Shown piece by piece: positions 17,811-26,183 of a stretch of DNA of 64,000 nt. This DNA comes from J027 sp034437655 (GTDB lineage: Bacteria > Chloroflexota > Anaerolineae > Aggregatilineales > J027), in the NCBI GenBank assembly GCA_034437655.1, contig DAOTTU010000057.1:1-64000 (forward strand), in the 5' to 3' direction. Below the pieces are notes generated by a model that was given only the letters and a program-made list of their open reading frames with translations, did no database searches and was not told the origin of the DNA. The position numbers were made by a program, and so were the translations under genes. Position 1 is the first letter of the stretch. Every line of letters begins with the position of its first letter.

Positions 17811-18689
17811 CTACTGCGATGCTCCTTCAAATTTGAGCTTACGTTGACGGTCCCCGAGCCGGGCACGCCGTTCAGATTCAGCGACAAGGTTCGCACCGAG
17901 GATCAAAAACGTCATCAGGTACATCATGCCGCCGGGAATCCACATCAATAGCCCGCCGATGCGCTGGTCGTCTTCAACGCTAATGCCCCAGATACGCGGC
18001 ACGCTCTCATAATAGGTGTAGATAATGTCCGGCGAGAGCGTAATCAGCACGCCGACGAACAGGTTCACAAAGAACGACGCCACAATGAGCAGCATTCGCA
18101 TCGGGTAGCTACGTCTGCCGTGAAATTTCGGTGCAGCCCCGGTGACGTGCCACCATAAGCCCATCCCCGCATAGAAGAAGGTGAAATGCTCAATGTCATG
18201 TAGCAAGTCACTTTCAATAGCGGCTTCATAGGGGTTGGGGTCGTGCCAGACAATCAAATTGATGGTATATACCAGCCAGACCATCCACGGGTTGGTAAGC
18301 GAAACGAACGTCCGCCGAAAGCGTGACTTTGAGCGCAACAATCGCCCGACTTGCTGCCGCTCAATGCGCGGTAACGCCCATAGGATAAACACCATTGGAT
18401 TTGCCAACAACAACAACGGTGGCGCAAACATCAGCAAAAACAGGTGCTGAATCATATGCATGAAGAATAACTGCGTCTGGAACACATCTAGCCCGGAAAA
18501 CAGCGCAATTGCCAGCAACACCAGCCCCGTGTAATATGACGCCAGCCGCCAACCATTTGCAATGCGGGCTTTCTTCAGGCGCAGCTTGACCCAGCCGACG
18601 GTGTAAGCGATACCGAACACCGCCAGCAGCAAAATGAGGTCAAGCCGGAAGTCCCAGGAAAGCAGAAATGCTTCGAGTTGTGGGTCCAT
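17811..18689 (-). CDS. ctaG: Cytochrome c oxidase assembly factor CtaG (caa3 type)
   Basis: A 292-residue membrane protein with about seven helices. The conserved block FMHMIQHLFLLMFAPPLLLL and the later DIEHFTFFYAGMGLWWHV identify the caa3_CtaG family, which supports copper-B insertion into subunit I. It is not the CtaG/Cox11 beta-barrel type. It lies between subunit III and the YtkA-like gene, in the same direction with short gaps. Confidence 0.93.
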   Translation of the reverse strand: MDPQLEAFLLSWDFRLDLILLLAVFGIAYTVGWVKLRLKKARIANGWRLASYYTGLVLLAIALFSGLDVFQTQLFFMHMIQHLFLLMFAPPLLLLANPMVFILWALPRIERQQVGRLLRSKSRFRRTFVSLTNPWMVWLVYTINLIVWHDPNPYEAAIESDLLHDIEHFTFFYAGMGLWWHVTGAAPKFHGRRSYPMRMLLIVASFFVNLFVGVLITLSPDIIYTYYESVPRIWGISVEDDQRIGGLLMWIPGGMMYLMTFLILGANLVAESERRARLGDRQRKLKFEGASQ

Positions 18690-18704
18690 TGGTGTTGGCT
18701 AGGG

Positions 18705-19355
18705 CTACCCGTGATGCGGAACGGTGCCGATGAGATACAGCGCAACGTAGAAGAACACCCACACCACGTCTACAAAGTGCCAGTAGAGTGCGCCAGCTTC
18801 CACACCCCAGTGATCATCCTTGGTGTAGTTGCCCACATACCCATTCCACCAGATCGACGCCAATAACCCGACGCCGGTAATCACGTGCAGGGCGTGCATC
18901 CCGGTCATGAAGAAGAACATACCCATCTCGACGCTATCGGCGGGGCCTTCGTGCGCAATAGACCATTCATAGATGACGAGGCCTGCAAACATCAATCCCA
19001 GAACAATTGCGCCGCCAAACATCCGCAGGAACATCTTGCGGTCGCCTTTGCTGATGGCAATTTCACCGACGTTAATCATCACGCTACTGATAAGCAGAAT
19101 TGATGTGATGAACAAGCCCAGTGTCTGATCCAGTTCAGGGCGGGTGAAGCCGTTTTCGTCACGCATCAAGACAATCCGCGCTACCAGAATCCCCGAAAAC
19201 AGGAAGGTTTCAGAAATCAGGAACAGCCAGAAGCCGAGGCGGTTCATTGCGACCCGGTGCTGGTGAGAATATTCGATTATACCGTGCCCGTGATCGTGTT
19301 CATCGTGGACATCGACGTCGGTTCCCTGGCCAGTTTTTGCGACAGAAGTACTCAT
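18705..19355 (-). CDS. ctaE: Cytochrome c oxidase subunit III
   Basis: A 216-residue subunit with five membrane helices, shorter than the seven-helix form and typical of caa3/aa3 oxidases in gram-positive-like bacteria. Family signatures are RLGFWLFLISETFLFSG, FMTGMHALHVITGVGLL and ALYWHFVDVVWVFFY. It has a His-rich N-terminus (EHDHGHG) that could bind metal. Its ATG at 19355 overlaps the ctaF stop by one base (TAATG), an arrangement implying coupling. Confidence 0.96.
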   Translation of the reverse strand: MSTSVAKTGQGTDVDVHDEHDHGHGIIEYSHQHRVAMNRLGFWLFLISETFLFSGILVARIVLMRDENGFTRPELDQTLGLFITSILLISSVMINVGEIAISKGDRKMFLRMFGGAIVLGLMFAGLVIYEWSIAHEGPADSVEMGMFFFMTGMHALHVITGVGLLASIWWNGYVGNYTKDDHWGVEAGALYWHFVDVVWVFFYVALYLIGTVPHHG

Positions 19356-19624
19356 TAATGGCCGTCCTCTTCAGTCGTCCAGATGCGGGTAATGTGCATA
19401 TAGTAATTGACGATTAGCGCGGCTTTGAGCAGAGCGATTACTACCAGTGGAATCACGTTGCTGCTGAAAAAGAGGAATTCATCAAAGCCAGCGATAAAAA
19501 ACTCTAGCACAGTCAATATCGCCAGCGCAGCAGCTACGACCAGGCTGGTGGCGTAGGCTCCACCCGGGCGTTGTGAGGGCTCAACATTCTCGTCCACGCT
19601 TCCATAAAAATCGTATTCGGTCAT
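19355..19624 (-). CDS. ctaF: Cytochrome c oxidase subunit IV
   Basis: An 89-residue protein with two or three membrane helices (SLVVAAALAILTVLEFFIAG, VIPLVVIALLKAALIVNYYM) and the closing HITRIWTTEEDGH. This helix-K-A-helix-H pattern matches the small fourth subunit of caa3 oxidases. It lies between ctaD and ctaE, and its stop overlaps ctaE by one base. Confidence 0.88.
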   Translation of the reverse strand: MTEYDFYGSVDENVEPSQRPGGAYATSLVVAAALAILTVLEFFIAGFDEFLFFSSNVIPLVVIALLKAALIVNYYMHITRIWTTEEDGH

Positions 19625-19688
19625 GCAGTTATCCTGTGATGTGTGTTAGTATGGTTCACAAAATCTCTGGTCAATAAAGGGTTTAGGC

Positions 19689-19736
19689 GTGCAAAGGACG
19701 AAGCTGCCAGTGCTTCGCCCCCTGTATTCGTTGCAC
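19689..19736 (-). other. Hairpin in the ctaD-ctaF gap
   Basis: GTGCAA (19689-19694) pairs with TTGCAC (19731-19736), and inside it CGAAGC (19699-19704) pairs with GCTTCG (19712-19717) around a seven-base loop. The outer arm touches the ctaD stop. No U-rich tail follows on the minus strand. It may be an mRNA-stabilising or processing structure that sets subunit I apart from subunits IV and III. Confidence 0.4.
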
Positions 19737-21734
19737 TTAGTCACCCGCAGGTGCTGGTAAGGCTGTGCCCCCCGCTGGTATTTCGGGGCGGTCGTCTTGC
19801 GGTGGTTCTTCAATCTGGTCAGGGGCGCGGTCCTGTGGTGCAACAATCGCATAGACAGCACCCGGCAGCCCATAGTCGTAAGGATTGCCGACGATCTGCG
19901 GCTGTTCAGAGAAGTTCAATTCTGGCGGTGGTGAGGGAATCATCCATTCCAGCCCGCGTGAGTTCCACGGGTTAGAGGACGCTTTTGGCCCCCAGATGGT
20001 ACTTACAATCATGTTGAACACGAACGGGATCATCGCCAGACCAGCAATGATGGCCGCGTAGGTTGCGATGGCCTGCATCCCCAGTCCAAATATGAATTCA
20101 GGGTTGAACTCAGGGTCATAGTTGACGATGCGCCGCCGCATTCCCAGAATCCCGAGGCGGAACAGCATCAGCGCGAAGGTCACGAAGCCACCAAACATCA
20201 GCCAGAAATGCACCTTGCCCAGGAACTCGTTATACATGCGTCCGGTGATCTTCGGGAACCAGTAGTAAATCGCGGCGAAGAATGTGAAGACGAACCCACC
20301 AAAGACCGTAATATGGAAGTGTGCGACCACAAAGTGACTATCATGCAGGTGCAGCCCGGTCACAACAAGGGCGCTGGGCGGGCCAGTCAAGCCACCGAGC
20401 AGGAACAGTGCAAACGCCCCAATGACAAAATACATCGGTGTTGCAAAGTATATTTTCCCTTCCCACATGGTTGCCAGCCAACTGAAGAATTTCACCCCGG
20501 TTGGCACCGCCACAAGGAGCGTCGTCAGCATAAACGGAATGCGCAAGAAGGGGTCCATAGCCGAGGACCACATATGGTGCGCCCACACAAGATAGCCCAT
20601 GATCGCGATGGCAGCACTTGACACTGCAATGAAACTATAACCGAACAGTGGCTTGCGTGAGAACACAGGCAACAATTCACTGATAATCCCCAGTCCCGGT
20701 AACACCCAGATATACACTGTCGGGTGCGAGTAGAACCAGAACAGGTGTTGATATAACGTGACATCGCCCATCACCGGGTCAAAGAAGGGGATTTCCGTAG
20801 CGCGTTGTACAGCGACCATCAAGAAGCTCAGCCCCAGAAATTGGGTGGCCGTCAATTGCAGCAGCGAGGTCGCCAGCACCGCCCAGACGAAAATTGGCAT
20901 TCTGAAAAGGCTCATGCCCGGCGCACGCATCATGAATACGGTCACCAGCAGGTTTATCGCCCCAAAAATAGACGAAAACCCGAGTATGAAGACTGCAACC
21001 ATCGAAAATTGCAGCCCGAGGTTCGCTTGTAGGCTCAACGGCGGGTACGCAGTCCAGCCTGTATCAAAGCCACCAGCCACCAGCGAGAAAAGCAACAGCA
21101 CCGCCGCTGGAATGTTAATCCAGAAAGCGAACCCGTTCAGACGGGGGAAGGCCATGTCCTGCGCACCGATCATCAGCGGGACAAGGTAATTCGCCATTGC
21201 ACCGACTGCCAGCAAAATTGAGACGAACATCGCCTGCCCGTGGAGCCCAATCAGATTATTATAGCCATTTTCACCAAACGGGAAGCCGAGGAAAGTCTCG
21301 TATTTAATGCCCGGGTGCGCGAGTTCGGCGCGGAAGATCAATGCAAACAGGCCGGCGATCAAAAATACAATAATACCGAGTACACCATACTGAATACCAA
21401 CGACTTTATGGTTGGTGTCCATGCTAAAGTAGCGCACCCATTCTGGTCGGCCCTTCTTGGGGTGGTAGTGCCCGTCGCTACCCGGCCGCCCGACAAACCA
21501 CTTCAACCAGTCGGACATTGTGCCCGCCCCGATCAGGAAGCCCATTGTGAACGTTACTGAAATAACGAGCATCATCGCGTTCCACGGGGATTCTGCGGTG
21601 GTGTCCCAGCCTGTTGGCAGGCCCTGCAACGTACGGATGCCAGCGGCGATGACCCACCCGACAAAAGTGCCAAGCAAGCCACCCACAATGCCGCCGAAAA
21701 GACCCGTCCGCGTAAAATGAATGAGGGTTCTCAT
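19737..21734 (-). CDS. ctaD: Cytochrome c oxidase subunit I, A2-type
   Basis: A 665-residue heme-copper oxidase subunit, larger than usual because of two extra N-terminal helices (about 10-32 and 52-72) and a Pro-rich tail. Heme and copper ligands are in GLHGQAMFV, WFYSHPTVYIWVLPG and the double His in LVWAHHMW, with VAHFHITVFGG near the end. The helix VI motif is YSHPTVY and lacks the D-channel Glu of GHPEVY, which is the hallmark of A2-type oxidases such as that of Rhodothermus. It follows ctaC by 23 bases. It reduces O2 and pumps protons. Confidence 0.97.
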   Translation of the reverse strand: MRTLIHFTRTGLFGGIVGGLLGTFVGWVIAAGIRTLQGLPTGWDTTAESPWNAMMLVISVTFTMGFLIGAGTMSDWLKWFVGRPGSDGHYHPKKGRPEWVRYFSMDTNHKVVGIQYGVLGIIVFLIAGLFALIFRAELAHPGIKYETFLGFPFGENGYNNLIGLHGQAMFVSILLAVGAMANYLVPLMIGAQDMAFPRLNGFAFWINIPAAVLLLFSLVAGGFDTGWTAYPPLSLQANLGLQFSMVAVFILGFSSIFGAINLLVTVFMMRAPGMSLFRMPIFVWAVLATSLLQLTATQFLGLSFLMVAVQRATEIPFFDPVMGDVTLYQHLFWFYSHPTVYIWVLPGLGIISELLPVFSRKPLFGYSFIAVSSAAIAIMGYLVWAHHMWSSAMDPFLRIPFMLTTLLVAVPTGVKFFSWLATMWEGKIYFATPMYFVIGAFALFLLGGLTGPPSALVVTGLHLHDSHFVVAHFHITVFGGFVFTFFAAIYYWFPKITGRMYNEFLGKVHFWLMFGGFVTFALMLFRLGILGMRRRIVNYDPEFNPEFIFGLGMQAIATYAAIIAGLAMIPFVFNMIVSTIWGPKASSNPWNSRGLEWMIPSPPPELNFSEQPQIVGNPYDYGLPGAVYAIVAPQDRAPDQIEEPPQDDRPEIPAGGTALPAPAGD

Positions 21735-21757
21735 GATAAAAGCTACTCTCCGTCGTC

Positions 21758-23299
21758 CTAATTTTCTTCGCTACCGTTAAGCGCCTGTGCAGTCTCAGCG
21801 GCGGTTTCGCCACGAGCGTCACGGATAAATTCTTCATACTCGAAACAGGTGTCAGCCTCTTGCCAGAAGTCGGAGACACTACACATGTAGGCAAATATCT
21901 GGCGCACCTGCCCTTCTGAAAGGACTTCGTTATAGTTTTGTGGCATCAGCCCGGCGGCATACCCTGAGACGATTCGCGCATTGGGGAACCAGATGGATTC
22001 GAGGATATATTCATAGTCGCCAAACGCCAGCGACCCGTCAGACATACGCGCTTCAGTACCAACACGGTTGAGCCACGTTGGGCCGGTACCGTCGGAACCG
22101 TCAATCGAATGGCATGTCGCGCATTGTGCCGTCCAGATACCGCCACCCGCTTCAACCGGGTTACTGAAGCTCAGCTTGGTGTTTTCAATCCAGGTGTCGT
22201 AATCGCGATCGTTGACGACGTGAATCGTGCCAAGCATGTTCCAGTGCAATTGCCCGCACATCTCGGCGCAGCGGATTTTGTATTCACCTTCAAGGATAGG
22301 TGTATAACGCAAATCGGTGATGACACCCGGTACAGCATCACGTTTCATGCGGAACTCAGGTACCCAGAAGGCGTGCAACACATCCGTTGAGGTCATGTCA
22401 ATACGGACGGTTTCGTCGGTGCGCATGAACATTTCTGGCACCTGCACACCATAGCCCTCAAAACCGCTGCGGGCCAAAACCCCGGCTTCAGTCGCTTCGA
22501 TGATGCCGCGCTGTTCTTCGTCCATTTCGGCAAGTTCCTCTTCAGAGAAGAACATGTCGGTGGGGTAGTAATAACGCCAACCCCACTGGAAACCCTCGAC
22601 ATAAACGCCAAACTCGCCTTCTTCTTCGTCGGTGATTTCATTGAGTTCAAAGGCAGCGTAAACGCCAAGGATCATCACAAAAATCAACGGGGTGATGGTC
22701 CAGAACAGCTCTAACGGCACATGCCCATGAAAGTGCTTGCCGTCGCCAGTTTCTCCCGGGCGGGCGCGGAAAAACAGCAGCGCGTGAATCAGTAAGCCAA
22801 CCACCAGGCCGAAGATAAACGAGATGGTGATGAACTCAATCATGAAGAACGTGTCAACGACCTGAGCTTCAGCGCTGGCTTGCACGGGGAGAATATCAAC
22901 CACCAGAAAAAACAGCGATAACGTCGCAAATAAGCCACCAATAAGGATCACTGCTGCCGGGTGCCCATACGAGCGCCAGTCTAGCGGGTCGGTTGGGGTT
23001 GCGTCGGCGTCTTCTGCCCGCAGGACCGAGCGTGTCAGCATATAAAACCCTGCGCCGACGGCCACGCCAGTACCAACCACGCCCATAAGAATGACCACAC
23101 CTGCCAGCCAGAGCGGGAGCCGGATGGGTACCAGCGGAACTTTAACTTCCTGGCTGGGGCTCTCAACGCTCAACGTAGATGCTGCGTCGTTAGAAACCTG
23201 CTCTGTTGGAGAAAAAGACGGGCCTGCGATAAGAAACACCGCCCCCAAAATGACAAAGACGATTGCCAGGGCGTGCGTTATGCCAAATTTTTGTTCCAT
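21758..23299 (-). CDS. ctaC: Cytochrome c oxidase subunit II with fused cytochrome c domain (caa3)
   Basis: A 513-residue electron-entry subunit. The CuA site is IRCAEMCGQLHWNM (about 343-356), and the C-terminal heme c site is QCATCH (about 388-393), which makes it a caa3 type with its own cytochrome c. Five hydrophobic segments precede the CuA domain, against two in the standard subunit. ATG 23299, which opens MEQKFGITHAL, is preferred over an upstream in-frame start at 23386 because the extra 29 residues are polar and unlike a signal. It leads the ctaC-ctaD part of the operon. Confidence 0.95.
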   Translation of the reverse strand: MEQKFGITHALAIVFVILGAVFLIAGPSFSPTEQVSNDAASTLSVESPSQEVKVPLVPIRLPLWLAGVVILMGVVGTGVAVGAGFYMLTRSVLRAEDADATPTDPLDWRSYGHPAAVILIGGLFATLSLFFLVVDILPVQASAEAQVVDTFFMIEFITISFIFGLVVGLLIHALLFFRARPGETGDGKHFHGHVPLELFWTITPLIFVMILGVYAAFELNEITDEEEGEFGVYVEGFQWGWRYYYPTDMFFSEEELAEMDEEQRGIIEATEAGVLARSGFEGYGVQVPEMFMRTDETVRIDMTSTDVLHAFWVPEFRMKRDAVPGVITDLRYTPILEGEYKIRCAEMCGQLHWNMLGTIHVVNDRDYDTWIENTKLSFSNPVEAGGGIWTAQCATCHSIDGSDGTGPTWLNRVGTEARMSDGSLAFGDYEYILESIWFPNARIVSGYAAGLMPQNYNEVLSEGQVRQIFAYMCSVSDFWQEADTCFEYEEFIRDARGETAAETAQALNGSEEN

Positions 23300-23434
23300 G
23301 TGTTTAACTTTGCCTCGAGAACTTCCAGTAAAAGTCAGTGCAATGCGGCTGTGATACCTGGCACAATAGTTTGTGCTTAATGTCACAATGTTTTAAGCAA
23401 TTGTACAGAGGTTGATGAGAAATTGCAAAGGGAT

Positions 23435-24424
23435 TCAGGCCGTCTGTCCGGTTAAATTCGTGGATTGTGGTGTGCTGTTTTGTGGCGCTTCCGGCGCTTC
23501 TACCGGAACGCGGCCTGCCAACAAATATAGCAACATAATGCCACCAATCAACAGACTGCCGCCAATAAGGTGTAGCGCCTGCAATACCGGGGGCAACCCA
23601 CCATAGGCCAGCCCGACTCCGACTGCGATCTGAAAAAAGACCAGCACATTCGTTGCAACCAGGCTCTGGCTGATGAGGTGCTTGTTGCCTTGCAGCCGCC
23701 GCCAAACATAAACATTAATCCATGCCAGTGTGCCGAGCAGCAGCCACGAAAACGAGCGGTGGATAGTGTCAATGAACCCCGCTTCACCCAACCAGTCGGC
23801 GCGAGCCAGTGCAGGGTTATTTTTCTCAATCACTTCAAGCTCGCCACGCAAATTTGCACCAAGCCCGGCCTGAATCAGAGTCAAGAACATCAGCAACAAT
23901 ACGAGATTGCCCAGAAAACGCCGTTGTTTACCAGTGTTAGCAAAGGGTGCTGAATTGGGGAAAAAAGCGTTCACTGTGGCGTACAGTAACAAACTGACGA
24001 TAATCCAAGCCATGACCAGGTGCGCGGTAATGTGCATGGGGTTCAATTGGCTTTCAACAACCTGCCCTCCAAGCCATCCCTGGAACAGAACCAGTATGAA
24101 GGCTGCTACCGTAGGGAAAAGCACACGTGGGGTCTGGCGATAATTGCGCAACGCCAGTACAGATGTTCCCAGGATGAGAAACCCGATGACGACACCAACC
24201 AGTCGATTGACATATTCTATCCACGCGGCGCGAAAGTCAAACTGTTCGGCAGAGATATGGTCCGGTAATTGTTCGGCGGAAAGCGGGGGGTAAAAACGGT
24301 CGAAGCATTTTGGCCAGTCGGGGCACCCCAACCCGGCATCTGAGGCGCGAACCATTCCGCCAATAGAGATCAACATGTACGTGGCGATTGTGGTGGCCAG
24401 CGCCCACCGTTGAAAGCGATTCAT
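23435..24424 (-). CDS. ctaA: Heme A synthase
   Basis: A 329-residue membrane protein with eight helices, COX15/CtaA family. The signature GGMVRASDAGLGCPDWPKC sits in the first periplasmic loop, and conserved His ligands are visible in MHITAHLVMAW, TIHRSFSW and LHLIGG. It oxidises the methyl group of heme O to give heme A. The loop Cys pair (about 34 and 40) is of the regulated, disulfide-forming kind. AGGAG lies about 12 bases before ATG 24424. First gene of the oxidase block. Confidence 0.96.
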   Translation of the reverse strand: MNRFQRWALATTIATYMLISIGGMVRASDAGLGCPDWPKCFDRFYPPLSAEQLPDHISAEQFDFRAAWIEYVNRLVGVVIGFLILGTSVLALRNYRQTPRVLFPTVAAFILVLFQGWLGGQVVESQLNPMHITAHLVMAWIIVSLLLYATVNAFFPNSAPFANTGKQRRFLGNLVLLLMFLTLIQAGLGANLRGELEVIEKNNPALARADWLGEAGFIDTIHRSFSWLLLGTLAWINVYVWRRLQGNKHLISQSLVATNVLVFFQIAVGVGLAYGGLPPVLQALHLIGGSLLIGGIMLLYLLAGRVPVEAPEAPQNSTPQSTNLTGQTA

Positions 24425-24513
24425 ATCTGTGTTTTGCTCCTAACCCATGATGGCATGTTGGGCATTGTTTTATTAGTCGGTGACAGACATCAACAAGTCT
24501 GAGCAGTGCTACG

Positions 24514-24541
24514 ATTATCGCACATCTGGTTTTAATGTCTA
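24514..24541 (-). promoter_or_regulatory. Probable ctaA promoter
   Basis: On the minus strand, TAGACA (24541-24536), a 16-base spacer and GATAAT (24519-24514) match the sigma-70 consensus well. Transcription would begin near 24507, about 80 bases before ctaA. It lies back to back with the promoter proposed for the plus-strand gene at 24604. Confidence 0.55.
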
Positions 24542-24557
24542 GAGGGAGTCATGTTCC

Positions 24558-24563
24558 TATAAT
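24558..24563 (+). promoter_or_regulatory. Perfect -10 box upstream of the thioredoxin-fold gene
   Basis: TATAAT at 24558-24563 is a perfect -10 element, about 40 bases before ATG 24604. The -35 region (24535-24540, ATGTCT) is poor, so an activator may be needed. It overlaps the ctaA promoter region. Confidence 0.4.
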
Positions 24564-24603
24564 AGCATGTGAAAAATAGAACAACACCCTACAAGGAAAA
24601 ACA

Positions 24604-25248
24604 ATGCAGAAGAAACGTGGCGTGTTTGTACTCACGATGGTTTCAATAATGCTGGTTGTAATGGCTGGTGTGGTCTTCGTTATTGGTGAATCCGTCCCGA
24701 GCGATGATCCGCAACCCGGCGTTGCCTCTGACACACAAGCGCTTGTCAGCACAGATGAAACCTTGCCGATCCTCGGTGCTTTTCCGCAAATGCGGGGCAC
24801 AGGGCTGGACTTTGGGACGGTTCGCATTCCCGAAGACCTCGTTGCTGGCCCAAAATTGATCGTCGTCTCTTATGACGATAATCAGCAAGGGATAGTCAAT
24901 GAATGGTTTGAACCACTGCTGGAACTTAATACCGAGTTCCCGACGCTGAATGGGTATTACACACCTCTCTTGCCGAAGGACACCGCCGACAGCGCCGCAT
25001 TTATTGTGGGTGGTTTTGCGGCCCTCGCCAACGAGGCAGAGCGGGAACGTACCGTGGTGGTGTTCACCGACGTAGAGCGCTTTAACGAACTGGTCAGTAT
25101 CAATTCGCAAGACACGGTGCAACTTTTCTTGCTTGACTGCGACAACCAGATTCGGTGGCAAGCAAGTGGGCCTGTCAACAAACAGAAACTCGACTCCTTG
25201 CGCACAACCCTTGTGACGTTAACGGCTACGTCTGCGATGGGGCAATGA
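24604..25248 (+). CDS. Membrane-anchored thioredoxin-fold-like protein without CxxC
   Basis: A 214-residue protein with an N-terminal hydrophobic anchor (about 8-28) and an external domain that runs like a peroxiredoxin/Atp10-type fold: a loop giving PQMRGTGLDFGTVRIPEDL, then KLIVVSYDDNQQGIVNEW, VVVFTDVERF and the strand QLFLLDCDNQIRW. No CxxC or peroxidatic Cys is visible, so a redox reaction is unlikely. Because it diverges from ctaA, an oxidase-related chaperone role is possible but not shown. Its 3' end overlaps the convergent MaoC gene by 23 bases. Confidence 0.5.
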   Translation: MQKKRGVFVLTMVSIMLVVMAGVVFVIGESVPSDDPQPGVASDTQALVSTDETLPILGAFPQMRGTGLDFGTVRIPEDLVAGPKLIVVSYDDNQQGIVNEWFEPLLELNTEFPTLNGYYTPLLPKDTADSAAFIVGGFAALANEAERERTVVVFTDVERFNELVSINSQDTVQLFLLDCDNQIRWQASGPVNKQKLDSLRTTLVTLTATSAMGQ

Positions 25249-25624
25249 CCGTTGCTTCACCTTCCAGCACAATCGTTCCGTCTTGATTGGTGCAGACCGT
25301 ATCAAGCGTCATAATGCGACGTGGTTCATTGAATTCGCGTACCGTTGCTGTACAAGTGATGGTGTCACCGATGAAAACCGGTCGCTTGAACTTTAATTGC
25401 TGGCCGAGGTAAATCGTTCCCGGCCCGGGAAAGTCATTGGCGAGCAGTGCAGAGATGATACTGGCAGATAACATGCCATGTACAATCCGACGTTTGAACT
25501 GTGTAGTCGCTGCATACTCGTCATCCAGGTGCAGCGGGTTGGTGTCCCCGGTGATGGCTGCAAACTGGCGTACATCGTCATCGGTAAATGTCTTCTGGCG
25601 GCTAAAACTGTCTCCTATGTCCAT
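25226..25624 (-). CDS. MaoC-like (R)-hydratase
   Basis: A 132-residue hot-dog protein. The catalytic motif FAAITGDTNPLHLDDEYA holds the Asp and His of the R-specific enoyl-CoA hydratase family, followed by RIVHGMLSASIISALL, the usual partner helix. The size fits single-domain MaoC hydratases such as PhaJ or a FabZ-like enzyme. The product may act on 3-hydroxyacyl-CoA or ACP intermediates. It overlaps the convergent neighbour at its 3' end by 23 bases. Confidence 0.88.
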   Translation of the reverse strand: MDIGDSFSRQKTFTDDDVRQFAAITGDTNPLHLDDEYAATTQFKRRIVHGMLSASIISALLANDFPGPGTIYLGQQLKFKRPVFIGDTITCTATVREFNEPRRIMTLDTVCTNQDGTIVLEGEATVIAPSQT

Positions 25625-25683
25625 AGCGGTCCTCGTATTTTATTGCTAATGATAAAACGCACCATGCAAGATGCTTGTGCAGG

Positions 25684-25711
25684 TTGAAAGGTTGTGAATG
25701 CCATCTATAGC
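25684..25711 (+). promoter_or_regulatory. Promoter of the pspC-like/liaF-like pair
   Basis: TTGAAA (25684-25689), a 16-base spacer and TATAGC (25706-25711) are close to consensus. The leader to ATG 25779 would be about 60 bases. Confidence 0.5.
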
Positions 25712-25778
25712 ATCACTAACATATCTGTGCTACAGTCTTCTCTATCGACAAACTGGTTATACCAAGCAACGATGAAAA

Positions 25779-26183
25779 ATGCGACGCAGACCTAGACTAA
25801 CCCGCAGCCTGATTGACCGTGTTTTTGGTGGCGTTTGCGGTGGGTTGGGCAGTTACCTTGCTATCAATACATGGTGGGTGCGGGCACTATTTGTGCTATT
25901 GACGGTTGCTACGTTTGGCTTTAGCATCATTGTGTATGTTGTGCTGTGGTTTGTTTTGCCAGAACAAACATTGACAGACATTGCGCTGATGGAAGATGAA
26001 CGCCGCACGCGCCCCGAAACCCTGATTTTGATCGGCACCGGGGTCATTTTGACCGGTGTTATTGTGCTGGCGTTGAACCTGGGTGTGTTTGATGAAATCG
26101 GGCTTGAATCGCTGTTGCCATTCGCAATTATTCTGGTGGGGTTAACTTTGCTGGCCCAACAATTACGGAGGCTTGCTGCATGA
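25779..26183 (+). CDS. PspC-domain membrane protein
   Basis: A 134-residue protein. The PspC domain (residues 1-60) has LIDRVFGGVCGGLGSYLAI followed by TWWVRALFVLLTVATFG and an exit to WFVLPEQ. Two further membrane segments follow (about 85-105 and 112-130) in a DUF5668-like block. PspC domains take part in membrane-stress sensing. The gene pairs with the overlapping LiaF-like gene. Confidence 0.9.
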   Translation: MRRRPRLTRSLIDRVFGGVCGGLGSYLAINTWWVRALFVLLTVATFGFSIIVYVVLWFVLPEQTLTDIALMEDERRTRPETLILIGTGVILTGVIVLALNLGVFDEIGLESLLPFAIILVGLTLLAQQLRRLAA

